Assembly: GCA_032622095.1 (NCBI GenBank)
Contig: CP136067.1
Location: 81,494,705-81,558,704, forward strand
DNA length: 64,000 nt
Direction: 5' to 3'
From: Siphonodentalium dalli
Lineage: Eukaryota; Mollusca; Scaphopoda; Gadilida; Siphonodentaliidae
Below, piece by piece: positions 1-12,010 of this stretch (its first letter is position 1; every line of letters starts with the position of its first letter). The notes under the pieces are model-generated. The model was not told the origin of the DNA. It ran no database searches and saw nothing but the letters and a program-made list of their open reading frames with translations. The translations under genes were made by a program, and so were the position numbers.

Positions 1-1015
1 TGTTGTGGTTGTTGTTGTTGTTGTGGTTATGGTCGACGTGCTTGTTGTTTCGGTTGTCGTTGTGTTTCTTGTTCTCGTTTGTGTTGTCCTTTTTATTGGC
101 GGTGTTGTAGTTGTCCTTGGTGTTGTCGTTTTTTGTGTTTTCGTTTGTGCTGTCGTTGCTGGTGTTGTCGTGTTTGCTGCTGTCGTTGATGTTGGTGCCG
201 TTGTAGTCGTTGGTGTTGTCGTTGTCATTTGTTTTGTCGTTGTTGGTGTTATGGTTGGTGTTGTTATGATTGATGTTGATGGTGTCTTTGTTGTTATTGT
301 TGTTAGCATTTTCGTATTTGGTGTTTTGGTTGTGCTCGTTGTCGCTGGTGTTGTCGTTGTTGCAGTTTTTGTCGGTGTTGTCGTTGATGTCGTTGGTGTT
401 TTTGTCGTCGTTGTCATTGGTTTTGTGGTTGTTGTAATTTGTATTGTTGTTTGTGGTGTTGTTGTAATTTGTGTCGTTGGTGTTCTTGTTGTGGTTGTTG
501 TCCTTGTCTCAGTTTTTGTCGGTGTTGGTGTTGTCGTTGGCGCTGCCATTGTAGTTGTTGTCGTTGATGCTATCGTTTGTGTTGTATGTGTTGTAGTCGT
601 TGATGTTATTGGCGTGGCAGCTGGTGACGGTTGTGTTGTCGTTGGCGTTGTCGTGGATTTCGTCGTTGTGGTTGTGGTTATTGGTGTTGTTGTCATTGTA
701 GTTGTTGTCGTTGTTGTTGGCGTTTGTGTTGTCGTTGTTGCTGTTGTTGCTGTTGTGGTAGTTGTCGTCGGTTTTGTTGTTGTTGCTTTTTGTGCAGTAG
801 TCGTTGTGGCTGTAGTAGGTGTTGATGTTGGTGGTGGTGGCGTTATGGTTGTTTTGGGTGATGTTGTCGGTGTCGTTGTTGGTTTCGTCGTGGATGTCGT
901 CGTTGGTGTGCTTGTTGTGGTCTTTATCATTGGTGTTGTCGTTGGCGTTGTCGTTGTGGTTATTGCCGTTGTGGTAGCTGTCGGTGTAGTCGTTGCTGTG
1001 GCTGTTGTAGTAGTC

Positions 1016-1060
<45 letters not shown>

Positions 1061-1124
1061 TGTGTTGTTCGTGGAGTGGTTGTTGTTGCTTTCGGTGTAG
1101 GCGTATTTTTGCAGCTGTTGGGAC
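1..1124 (-). CDS. Gene C exon 2 (partial): threonine-rich mucin exon
   Basis: The acceptor is cattttctaag at 1125. Reading on from PNSCKNTPTPKATTTTPRTT, I scanned the whole frame to base 1 and found no stop. Almost every codon is AC-N (Thr) with interspersed Pro, Ala, Lys, Ser and Gln. Simple-repeat purity is confined to a run of ACT codons near 1012-1060; elsewhere all four Thr codons are mixed. The exon continues off the window. The Val-rich plus-strand reading over the same bases is its antisense. Confidence 0.7.
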
Positions 1125-3200
1125 CTTAGAAAATGAGTTGTCGCATATTAGTTCAGCTATGTCGTAGAAGTATCATCAGAGTTTACAAACATCTTCTATC
1201 GGCTAAAATATTCTCATAGCAAAGTAACAGTTATTAGATTCGGTATACACATATATAACATGTATGTACGATTTCTTTATACGGGTCATTTTATATAATA
1301 GTGAGATGATATCGTGATAATACCAACATAATATCTTTTGTTTATATATAATTCAACGCACATCAAAACAACAACCACAGTATTTTTGAAATATTGTGGG
1401 CCAAAATATTAATATTAGACACTAACATACAATGGCCAACCTCCATATACTGCGCTGATGGTTACAATCTCGGAAACCCCATTTATACACCGTACATACT
1501 TTGTGATAGATAGCACAAGTTACGTACCAAAAGTTTTACATTCAGGGAGTAGTGAGTGTTATAGTTGACGACACTGTCATAATCATTGCACAGGAATTAC
1601 CTCCACTTTGAGTATCCAATATAGATACATCTTCTGTAACAGGATTGCCACATCATACCGTTCATATCAGTTTATGAAACATTGTGCACGCTTTTTGTGC
1701 CAATGCGATACTAGCTAGGAGTTCACATCAAGAACGTGTTAGATCGTGTTATGGTGCCAATTTGTTTTCACTATAATTATGTTTGTTACTGAATAGTTAT
1801 CTACCTTTATTGTTGAATTGTATTGGATTGTCTGAAGTTGACCGAATGACCAAGTGACATTAATATATATGTGATTGTTAAAATGGGATGTATTGAAGAT
1901 GTCTTGTCGTAAAATGCGGATAAAGGTATAGTCCAGGAACACTAGGATAAAAAGAACCAAAGTAAGCAAATAAATATCTCTGACGAGTTTATTATGTCAG
2001 CTGATGCGAAATAACATGCCGAAGTCCCATAACATCATATTTGAGCATTTTGAGTTATGCGACATTTTTGGTATCCATGCAATTCCACAAAAATAGGGCA
2101 CAAATTAGCTCATGGAATATAAGCTTCCTTGTTATATAGTTCTTATGTCTAGTATTTCATTGTGTTACTATATATGTGGTTACATATACCTTAATTGTGA
2201 AGAAAAGGGTCCCAGTTGTATATCAGACAAAACGTTTGTTTAATCTTAAAATGACTCATGCCTTGTCAGCACACACAATATAACACATATCACACTTTGT
2301 CAAATATTTGTACACAGAATCTCCAAAAACAACTTGTCCCCACCCCAACAGAATTCTGAATATTGCCATATAGTTATTACTCTTTGTGAAATATGGGACC
2401 AGGATGTATTTTTAGTTGGAATTTATTAGCCCCATCAATTATTGTATAAAAAGGGCCGAAGTCCTATTTTAGGGACCATACCCCGACTTTGGGTTTAGCC
2501 CTATTTTCTGAACATTTGGCCAATACTTGTTTGATATATCTTCATTGTAACGACATGCATACATCATTTCAATTATTTTTCTATACCATTATAGGATGGG
2601 AATGCCCACCATGGAGCACCTTGTCCCCAAAAGTGAGAAACATGTACTGTACATGCGTTATTAGGATAAAATAACCCACCCGCCTCAATTTCAAATTTCA
2701 AATTTGGCCCTTTTTCGTTGCTGAACATTATTTTTGTATTACAAACCATCATTGGTAATTTTGACATAAAATTATATTTCCATCTAAAATTCGAACCTTT
2801 ATGTTATATATCTTATGTATGTAAGCATTTCATTTCAATGGGTATACCTTATTTGGGACCCGTTACCAGAAACACATATTCATTGTAGTTTGGTCACATT
2901 TTGTTGGTTGGAGTATTACATGTTTGCACAATCGCATAATTTGTCCAAGCTAAATAGGGCACATGGAATACCTTGTTTGATCATTTCTATAAATAAAGAA
3001 ATTCCATCAGGTATGTCAATTTAAATTTTACGTGAGATAAACCAAACAAGGTATTCCATGAGACCCTCAAATACATCCACCCTTTCTTCTCAAATAGCTT
3101 CATGCTATCTCATAACAAACATCGTTGTTACTATAAAATACATGCATACTATATAACTGTTTCTATTTGTCTGTTTGTCATAATTCAAATATATATGTTA
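1125..3200. other. Gene C intron 1, 3' part: no gene seen
   Basis: AT-rich intron sequence. I see no coding exon. Short inverted copies of 'catggaataccttg' at about 2962-2975 and 3047-3060 and recurring 'tagggcaca' phrases between 2090 and 2970 suggest an old repeat, but I could not define its ends. Confidence 0.4.
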
Positions 3201-3204
3201 TGCC

Positions 3205-6200
3205 ATGTCGATGGATATAATGTCTATAAACTGTCGGGGTCTGCGATTGCCAGGAAAGACGAGATGTGTTTGACTACTTAAAAGTAACACATTTGACATA
3301 CAAATGTAGTATGCTTACATATTGAGCACTTAGGATACAATCATGACAATAATATACAAAAAACTAAATGGGATATGGGTGTTAAATTGGCAGTTACTGT
3401 ATATCATCCAGAGGTGTCGCTATTCTATTCCTAAATTCATTTGAATATAAGATCCATGGCATCAAGCTTGATGAAGTAGGCAATTCTCTTCCATTAGATA
3501 TTGAAATTTCAAATAAGCGTTTCACTTTAATAAATATATATCTTATCAACATTGATTGATTTTTTAAACATTAAAAACGAAACTATAAACACTGATCAAC
3601 CTAAAATTTACGAAAAGGTTAGTGAAATTATGGCCACTCCTGAGGAGTAAAACTTTGTTATATGTGGAGAGTTTAATGTAGCGCTCAACTAGAAGCTTGT
3701 TTCCGGAAAGGCCTATACCACCTAGGTTATTGGACAGATCATTCCATAATCTCTTTAAATTTGAATTTGACGGAATTCATTCGTGGCCGTGGATACTGGA
3801 AATTCAATAACTATTTTGAAAAATGCGGAATGTCACAGAATCTCAGTATTTTGACGAAAATCTAGAACAACTAGAAATTAATAAACAACGTTGTACGAAA
3901 CTCTTATAAAAATACGTAGTAAAACTTTAGAATTATCGTCAAAAATTAAAAGGAACAGAGTGAAAGAAGAAACTGAAGTTATAGCTAAAATTAAAAGATT
4001 AGAAAATTCTAATGAGACATTGGAATAGTTGGAAAGATACCAAACTATCTTAGAAGAAACAAGGACACACACATTAGAAGGTATGATGGAAAGATCTAGA
4101 GCAAAATGGATTGGCGAAGGACAGAATATTTTTTAAACATTAGAAACGACACTCTACAAATCAATATATGCTACAACACCAGATGGTGAAGTGTTAGAAA
4201 ACAAGAAGATATCCCAAAATGAGGCATGCAAATATTACGGTAAACTATATGAATCAAGAGAAGAAAAACTCTTCTAGACATTTGATTGAATTTTTCTAAT
4301 TAAATTACACAAACGACATCGAGTTAAATAAGCTCCCAGATATAACATATGATAAATTAGATAGTCCAATATCAGATGCTGAAAATTTAAAATTGTTTTT
4401 AAAAGTCCAGGTTATGTTGGCTACTCGGTTGAATTCTGTCAAATGTTTTGGGAAAGCTATGTCATTTTTTAGTGCGCTCTTTGAATTATGGTTTGGCCAG
4501 AGGGGAACTATCTGTAACACAGAAATATGGTGTAGTAGACGACAAGCCATGACATTTTTTAACAAATAGGAGGCCGATACCCCTCTTAAATATAAGCTAC
4601 ATAATTTTGTCAGGAATTATCACTGCCATCTTAAAATGTGTTTTACCAATCTGTATAGATGATCGTCAAAGAGGATTCATACCTGGACGCTACATTGGAG
4701 AACATTCGTTTAATATCAGATTTAATAAATATTACACATAGATTTTTAGAAAGCCTTTGATTCTGTGTCATTGACCTTTATGTCTCTGGTTATGAAAACT
4801 TTTAATTTCAGCAAAACTTTCATAGGATACATAGAAACTATATAAAGGAATCAGCTCTAACCTTCAAGTTAACATCAATGAAAATGTGTCACCATCCTTC
4901 ACCATAAAAGGTTGTTGTAGACAAAGTGACCTAATATCACCGTATATGTTTTTAGTATATGCAGCAGTATTGAGGTTTACAATAAGAACATGTAAGAAAA
5001 TAACAGGAATTGAGATCGATAATTATGAATTCAAAGTTAGCCAGTATGCTGATGACACAACTGTATTCCTCAATGGCGATGCACAGTCCATGGACAGTAC
5101 ATTTGAGCTACTAGAAATGTTTTATTCTATATCCTGACTAAAAGCAGTTACCACAAGACCTTTATAGTTTTGATTGGGAACGAACGTGATTGTATGGAAG
5201 CTATATGTGACAAGTGGAAAATAAAATGGAATCCAGAATACTGTCGGCTTTTGGGGATTAATTTTAACTTATCCGAAGATGACTTTTTTACTGAAGAGTA
5301 TGATAATGTGATGAATGATATAGATACAATTATGCAGAAATGTGAAATATGACCCCTCTAGGACGAATAGTTGTTGTGAAATCTCTCATTTTGTCCAAAT
5401 TAAGATTTATTTTTCAAACTTTACCAAACCCTAGCGTAGGTTATATTAAAGAATTAATGAAGAGAATTAAAAATTTTAGTTGGCAGAAAAAGCCAGATAA
5501 AATTTCACGAAGATTGCTACAACAAGCTTACTTATTCGGAGGTTGCAACATGGTTGATATAGAAAAAATAATGAATTCAACGAGGGGTATTTGGATGAAA
5601 ACCTTATTTTCCAAGTGGTAAATGGCAGAATCTATTTAAATGTTTTTTTGATAATCTTTCACAAAACTGGTTCATAGTGAGCCCCACAGCATTAACCAGG
5701 CAAAGCAAAATTATATCGCGTAAATTGTGGGCCTATGTTAGGGCGCGTACACATGGCCAGCAAGAAAATATCAGGTATGCCCCATGTGACTTACTTGACC
5801 AATGAAATACATAATACCGGAAAATATCCGACGAAGGCAGCGCGCTGATATTTTATCGCCAATTGGTGATATGTGTTCACCTTGATATGTGGCCATCGGT
5901 ATCCGTTAACTAATCTCGCAGGGATATGATCGTAACAATTCAAACACTCGAGTTATGATCCATCAATAGTATTGTCTGTTTCAACATACTACGCATTTCC
6001 ATTTGATATTGGTTGTCAGAACCGCTGATGTATTATATATACATGTATATACGTATGTACAGAGACGTGGCGACAGGGGGGGGGGGGGGGCTTGGGGTGT
6101 GTCTCATCCCCCAACTTTGGTCAATATTTTCAACAGTTGGACAATTCATACCTGCCAAAACATTAGTTGGGAATTTCACACCAACAATAGGTTGAAAATG

Positions 6201-8373
6201 TTCTTGTAGTTTGATTTTCCAAAAAATTCTTGGGGGAATTAATTGTTTTTGGACCAATAATTGCATATTTTCCTATTTTTTGTAAAATTTTTGGTCTGAA
6301 ATGGTCATCAGTTGGAAATTTTCCAACCTCAGGGGGGTGACAGGTTGGAAATTTCCAACACTTTGAAAGCTTGTGTCCTGGTCCCTCCCCCGAGGCCAGT
6401 CAAAAGTCAAAAACTGCTAGTTAATTTAAGAAAACAATATTGTCATACATTTGGTCAACATTTTCATTGGAATTGTCATCAGATGTAAATTTTCCAACCT
6501 AAGTGGGGTGTCGGGTTTGAAATGTCCAACTCTAGGAATGATTGAGGCTAGTCTAGATGGTAGGATTTGCGATTTTCTTGTTCAGATTACAAAATTTTCG
6601 CACAACGGGCCGAACCATGGTCTGATATTAGGCCTAAGAGCACTGAGGTGCAAGGGGTGAAAATGGAATTATGGAAAACTTGTGTTTGGTCTGATTCTGA
6701 TTCAAGGGGCGGGGTGCAGATAGAATTTCCCAAGGTGGACACCCCCGAACGGAAACCCTCTGCGTGTATGGGGATGCTTTATAATTTGGTACCTCACATG
6801 CCTTGATTTAGTTGTTTTACTTTAATTTGGACTGTATGCATAGAGGGGATGCATAGATGAACCAAACCAAACACAATTTTGACCAAAAGTAGGAAGATGT
6901 GCAACTAGTTACACTGGTTGGAATATCAAGTAATGAGAACATACATCAGAGCTCACCGCGTCCCTGAACACACATCCCTACTCCAACGACGAGGGCGCGT
7001 TCCTTTCTCGTTAACATAGGTGTTTTATTTTCCATAACACTTTATAACTCTATGAATATTCGATATGGACTATAGGTTGTTTGTCCGCATTAATTCACGT
7101 CAACAAACACGACTAACACTAGTCACATTGAGCTCAATCAACGTCAACTAACCCGCCGCTTTCTCACGGGCGTAATCTTTGCAGCAATAAAATATCAGAG
7201 TACAATTGTACCTGATATTTTCTTGCAGATATTTTCTTGCAGCTTCATGTGTACGCGCGTAAATTGAAGCATGGGCAAAATTATACAAAGCTATAATCCC
7301 TTAAGCACTTGACCATATAAACATTAATATTATATTACCATCAAAGGGAAAATGTTGATGTCCCAGGTGTTAGAAAAGAAATGTATTTTATTCGTTAACC
7401 ATGATGACCATATGACTCGGGTTGCTGTGGATGTATAGGATATAATATAAAATAGATTTTTAGACACATCACACAGTTTATACAGGTGTAAAAAAAACTT
7501 TCATAGATATATTCGGTTTATGGTCCCACCAAAGAAAGCTTCATTACCCAAGTATGCCTTTTTTAGTTAAGTGTTCTTCAATAAGTTCATTTAAAACATA
7601 TAAATTGGAATGCGTGGACAATATAAAACAGTTAAACCTTTTATGAAGAAATGGTAAATTTAACTAGATCAAATGTTTACAGAGGAATAGGCTAAAATTT
7701 AGATTTCTCCACTTTACAGTTGCTTGGAAACCAAGTACAAACGATTCCAATACCGAATTAGCACACGAATTCTAGGTACTAATGAACTTTTCAGAAAGAT
7801 GGATTATAAAAGCTAGGGCGCATGCTTATTCTGTGGAACAACCAACGAGACAATAAGCCATTTTTTGTTTGCGACTGTCCTACCATTAACTCGCTATGGC
7901 ATGAAATTCAAATGTGGGTTTTTAGACAAACTGGATTTACAATAGATTTGTCACCAAACAATTTAAATGTTGGGAATTCTGAACACTTTGACCTAGCCCA
8001 TTTTTATAGTCATTGTTACGTTTTATATTTACGAATCAAAAATGGGGGGAAAACACCTGATTTGAAACAGTTTAAAATGGATTTAAATTTTATTATAATG
8101 CTGAAGAAAAAAAATTCAATCAATATATTTATGAAAATTTTAGGGATTGTTGGGCTGGTTGGTAGCGCTTAGTCAAATGGTAGGATACTATATATTGTAG
8201 TATATGTTGGATTACTCCTGTTGTTAGTTTGGCTGAGCCTTTCGGCTTAACATCAATATAGAAAGCCTACGTTTCGGCTCTGCCTCATGGAGTATATTGT
8301 CCTTTACTCACTTTCACATAACTTAAATAAAATGTCGGACAATATACTGAGTTCAACCGAGAAAAAAAAAAAC
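3205..8373 (+). pseudogene. Degraded L1/Tx1-type LINE, interrupted by a DNA element
   Basis: Fragments in order match an ORF2 of this class. The endonuclease start MSINCRGLR lies near 3220, then GVAILFLNSFEYKIHG at about 3415-3465, and an ICGEFNVAL-like motif near 3660. The reverse-transcriptase segment holds KGCCRQSDLISPYMFL and QYADDTTVFL (4886-5137). The thumb region MTPLGRIVVVKSLILSKLRF lies at 5349-5621, and a C-terminal CLFCGTTNETISHFLF zinc-knuckle-like motif with a frameshift near 7820-7880. Stops and frameshifts throughout make it dead. A poly(A)-like run near 8361-8373 marks the 3' end. Removing the insert leaves about 3.6 kb, near full length for ORF2. Confidence 0.7.
5741..7259. 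mobile_element. TA-flanked DNA transposon remnant inserted in the LINE
   Basis: The left end GGGCGCGTACACATG and the inverted right end CGCGCGTACACATG, followed by GCAAGAAAATATCAGGTA-like sequence in both arms, form terminal inverted repeats. A TA dinucleotide flanks each side (5739-5740 and 7260-7261). Removing the insert with one TA rejoins the LINE reading frame as AYVKLKHG. There is no transposase ORF. The Tc1/mariner-type TA duplication is visible; the superfamily is an inference. The interior holds a long G run and repeated 'ttggaaatttccaac' phrases. Confidence 0.6.
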
Positions 8374-8867
8374 TTTCTGAACTAGTCAGTATTTTAATCA
8401 ATAATATTAAAAATCTGATCAAAATTCAGAACCAATCCTAGAACCTGAATATATATATAACACTGAATGTAGCTCATCCATATTGTTCTAACACTACGAC
8501 AAACATCAATATGAAAACAGAATTATTACTATTTAAATCTATTTTTTTTTTTTCACATATTTCTTTTACTACACCCTAAATCTAGTTTATCCAACATTCA
8601 ATCAACCATTGTATGTCCACAGCACCTATCTACGTTGTGTGAAAGGTTGCTTGACAATTTTGTTGGATACACTTTTACACAACGTTGCATATATATTTAC
8701 TACCAACGGTTGTATGTTAATTATACAAAGTTAATTGTACAAAGTTAATTGCCCACAGCACCTATCTACGTTTATTGAACTGTTGTGTGTTGGGTAGGAT
8801 TGGATGACTTTTGTTGATTGGAAAGTTTACCCAATGTTGATTGGAAAGTAAAATGGGCAAGACGCCG

Positions 8868-9133
8868 TGGATAGCTTTGTCGGTATAGTATACCTTTGTT
8901 ATAATTATTCTTTGTACGATACACTGATTGTGTAGGCTTTATGTGTTGAGTGTATGAGTATACTACTTTAGTCAAATTATTGCCGTCAGCAGTTGTGTAA
9001 ACTTGTAAACTTCCAAATTTGGCAAATATAAATAAATATACACTCAATACATAAAGCCTACATAATCAGTGTATCGTACAAAGAATAATTATAACAAAGG
9101 TATACTATACCAGCAAAGCTATCCACGACGTCT
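8868..9133. repeat. Inverted repeat (hairpin) with ~90-base arms
   Basis: The left arm (8868-8955) reads through 'ataattattctttgtacgat'. The right arm (9040-9133) carries its reverse complement, 'atcgtacaaagaataattat'. About 85 bases separate the arms. It looks like a foldback MITE. No coding content. Confidence 0.65.
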
Positions 9134-9448
9134 TGTCCCATTCTCCAGTCGCTCAGGAGTTTTTTCACGCAGTCGTCCATCTTGTTTTAAAATATTTGGA
9201 GCCAAAAACTCGCATGCTCGCCCGCACCGGAAACGCGCTGCTATTGGACGACCCGGTCATGTGGCGGTTTTATCCAATGTGGTATGAAAGTAATACCACA
9301 GAATACAGTCCAGGCAATCAGTTGTGTACATCGTACTAAACTGTTGAATAATAAGTATACAACAAATTCGCACCCAACGAGTTGTATACAACGTTCATCC
9401 AACTAGATTTAGGGTGTATCCTTTCTCCTCTTATTTGAACTCTCAAGA

Positions 9449-9451
<3 letters not shown>

Positions 9452-9483
<32 letters not shown>

Positions 9484-9543
9484 GTTTGTGTGTGTGTGTG
9501 AGGGTGTGTTTGTGGGGGTGGGTGTGGGGGTGTGTCTGGGATG

Positions 9544-9575
<32 letters not shown>
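9452..9575. repeat. Compound (GT)n microsatellite
   Basis: Long GT runs at 9452-9480 and 9550-9574 are separated by GGGTGT-type imperfect repeats. His-Thr or Cys-Val readings of this tract are artefacts. Confidence 0.9.
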
Positions 9576-11543
9576 CCCAAATTTGTACCATGGCCTACAC
9601 TGTGTCTTAAAAGATGACTCACCAAATTTCACGCCGATTGATCAAAGCAAACCTGAGATCTAACATGGTCCCCAAATGAAGTACTTGCACTCTTGAAAGT
9701 ATAGACACTATTTCTTATGATGTTTGTCGAAATGAAGTCACGTGACGTCGCACGCAAACCCACAGTTGCTTTGCTATTGTAGACGAAACTCCCATGCCCT
9801 TTACCAAAGCGTTGTTGGAAATAGGCGCATGTAGTTGGGTGTAGAGTCGAGACTCGAACGCTCTACCATCGTTGGGAATGGGTGCTAATATGGTATTTCA
9901 ATTTGCCAGTTCGGTGTGAACATAAGTAAAGAATGTTCTTTTTTATATGAAAATTGTGCATTGAGTGTGGAGTCGAAGGAGTATCGGTATACCCGGAAGA
10001 TGGCGAATGGACATGCATTATCTGACCTCCCGCCAGTGGGTACCGTTCAGTAGATTCGCCGGAACTCAGTTAGAAAAACCATTCCAGGGCCGGGACTAAT
10101 AATCCACTGTAAACAATACTGCCGACGCTAATTAATGCTCTTTTAATCTTTCAGTTGAGTGCAAATCTGATAAGAATGTTTAAAAGATCAAAATGTGCGC
10201 GAAGCGCGCGCTGTTTAAGATCATATAATGTGCGTGAAACGCACAAAGGGGCCGTAGACCCCCCCCCCCCGCCAAATAAAGGCTCCCGAATGCAATATGT
10301 GCATGCATATATGTGGGTTGGGGAGAGGTGGGGGTAAAAAATACAGTTTTGTTGAAATAAAGTGTTCCTACAAATGGGCCGCAGTGCAGGGGCCTATGAC
10401 CCTCAGGCTGCATGATCCTGCATGATGCATGAATACAGAACTCCAAAGGCGGTCCGTTTAAGATCAAAATGTGCCACAAGCTCGCTTCGTCGCCGAATAA
10501 AGGCTCTTGAATTGAGTATATATGTTTCAGTTAGTATGTAGTATGGGGTTAATATGTGTGGATAGGGCGAATGTGGACCTTTCGTTATACACCAAAAGGA
10601 GCCCTCTATGCGCTGTATTTAAAATTGGATTTTCCGTACGTTACCCCACAAGTCATGCAAACAAAAGATCGCACCTCACAAGTACCCTGTGGTGCGTACG
10701 TCCGTCCATCCGTCCGTCCGTCCGACCTCATAACTCGAACAACTATGAACCAATTTCAATAATTTTTGGTATGCAATCTCCTTAGGACTGCCTCTCCGCA
10801 TGATGCTAATTGCTAATTGCTAATCACTTTTTCGGTTTCCGGATGATATCTCAAGTATGGATCCTTTAATTGCAAATACCGTTTTTGTGTAGATCAGTCA
10901 TATCAAGATACAGGTTTAGTTCGAATTTGATTTTTTCTAGAGTAATGGACTTTTTTCGACTTAGAAAATTAAATTTTACTTGTTTTTTTCTTTGGTTTCC
11001 GGATGATAACTCAAGTTTGGATTGTTTAAATGGAAATTCTGTTTTTTTTTGTGTGGGTCGTTCATATCAAAATACAGGTCAAGTTCGAAATTGAGTTTGA
11101 TCCAATGATTTTTCCCAAAGTAATGGGCCTTTCGACTTTGAATTTTTTTCTTATAATTTTCTGTTTTTCTGTATGAGGGTACGTTCATGGTGTAATCAAC
11201 TCCTCCTACAGTTTGGTCGTAGATAATTGAAACTTCCTTTTTTCTGGATGCTATCACACTCGACAAAAGCCATCTTAGATGTTAAGGTTACTTTTCATTT
11301 TCTACCCTTTTTTGGGTTCGAACAAATATGAACCAATATCAAAATTATTAATCCAAATTTTTCTTTAAAGTTAAAAATCTTTTTTGTTGGGTTTACGGAT
11401 AATGCGGGTTGAATTTGACACGGTGGGGGTATGCTAGCACTCGAGTGCACACCTCTTGTTTGTTTCTGGACCCCCCCCCCCCCCCTCCGAGGATATTCAA
11501 TAACGGCATGATTAATGAGAAGAGATAATTGGTAAAAACTTAC

Positions 11544-11658
11544 TGTTACCGTGGGGGTTGCAACCAGCAGGCCAGTGTTTTCCTCTGTCCTCTTTCACGG
11601 GCACGAGGGACATCGCACCACAGAACAGGGCAAACCAGATTGACACCCGCCACATCAT
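11544..11658 (-). CDS. Gene C exon 1: signal peptide
   Basis: Tandem ATGs at 11658 and 11655 begin MMWR followed by the hydrophobic run VSIWFALFCGAMSLV, then VKEDRGKHWPAGCNPHGN. The donor is ACA|GTAAGT at 11543, phase 1. An alternative donor six bases upstream (G|GTAACA) is also phase 1 but weaker. The first base of the split codon is A, so the usual Gly at the junction becomes Ser. Confidence 0.65.
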
Positions 11659-11754
11659 CGTCTGGAACCTATATTAGACATGTAGATTTTCGTATAATTA
11701 CTATGTATAGAGCTGTATTGACCCGATTTAATGACATCATCAAAGAGAGGTTCC

Positions 11755-12010
11755 ACCTTTAGAGGCCAAATATTAATTGTCATGACGAATGTCATGCCTT
11801 TCGACCAAGTCGTGAATGTTTATGATCGTATCCCTGCGAGACTATTTAACGGATACCAACGACCACCAATCAATGTGGACACATATCATCCACGGGCGAT
11901 TTACTGCCTCCATCGGGTATTTTCTTGTAGTAACTTACGGTTGGTCAAGTAAGTCACATGGGGCATACCTGATATTGTCTTGCCCGTCATGTGAACGTGC
12001 CATATATAGT
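11755..12010 (-). repeat. Reverse-oriented copy of the left arm of the 5741-7259 element
   Basis: The reverse complement aligns with 5741-5960: both carry 'atatcaggtatgccccatgt', 'gacttacttgacca' and 'tctcgcagggata'. The end near 12003 reads CACGTTCACATG, close to the GCGCGTACACATG terminus. It sits about 100 bases upstream of the gene C start codon. Confidence 0.6.

Larger units (their letters stand above)
8374..11543. other. Gene C intron 1, 5' part: repeats only
   Basis: No exon seen. Contents: a hairpin at 8868-9133; GT microsatellites at about 9452-9575; repeated 'gtttaagatcaaaatgtg' and 'aataaaggctc' phrases at 10172-10515; a CCGT tract near 10700-10723; two diverged ~150-base tandem units at about 10830-11135, each with 'ggtttccggatgat'; and a C run near 11470-11486. 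Confidence 0.5.
1..11658 (-). other. Gene C: partial gene model for a third threonine-rich mucin
   Basis: Two exons are visible: 11658-11544 and 1124 to the window edge. The junction reads CNPHGNSPNSC, the same motif and phase-1 position as in gene B, and the second exon opens PNSCKN like PNSCKR in B. The 10.4-kb intron is filled with transposable elements. Transmembrane and tail exons must lie beyond base 1. The junction pairing is inferred from motif and phase, without transcript evidence. Confidence 0.65.

Noticed and set aside
5-1129. 374-residue Val-rich plus-strand open frame
   Set aside because: It is the antisense of Thr codons in exon 2 of gene C (AC-N read as N-GT). The minus reading has a splice acceptor and the conserved PNSC start.
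9336-9632. His/Thr-rich and Cys/Val-rich frames
   Set aside because: Translation of a GT microsatellite in several frames.
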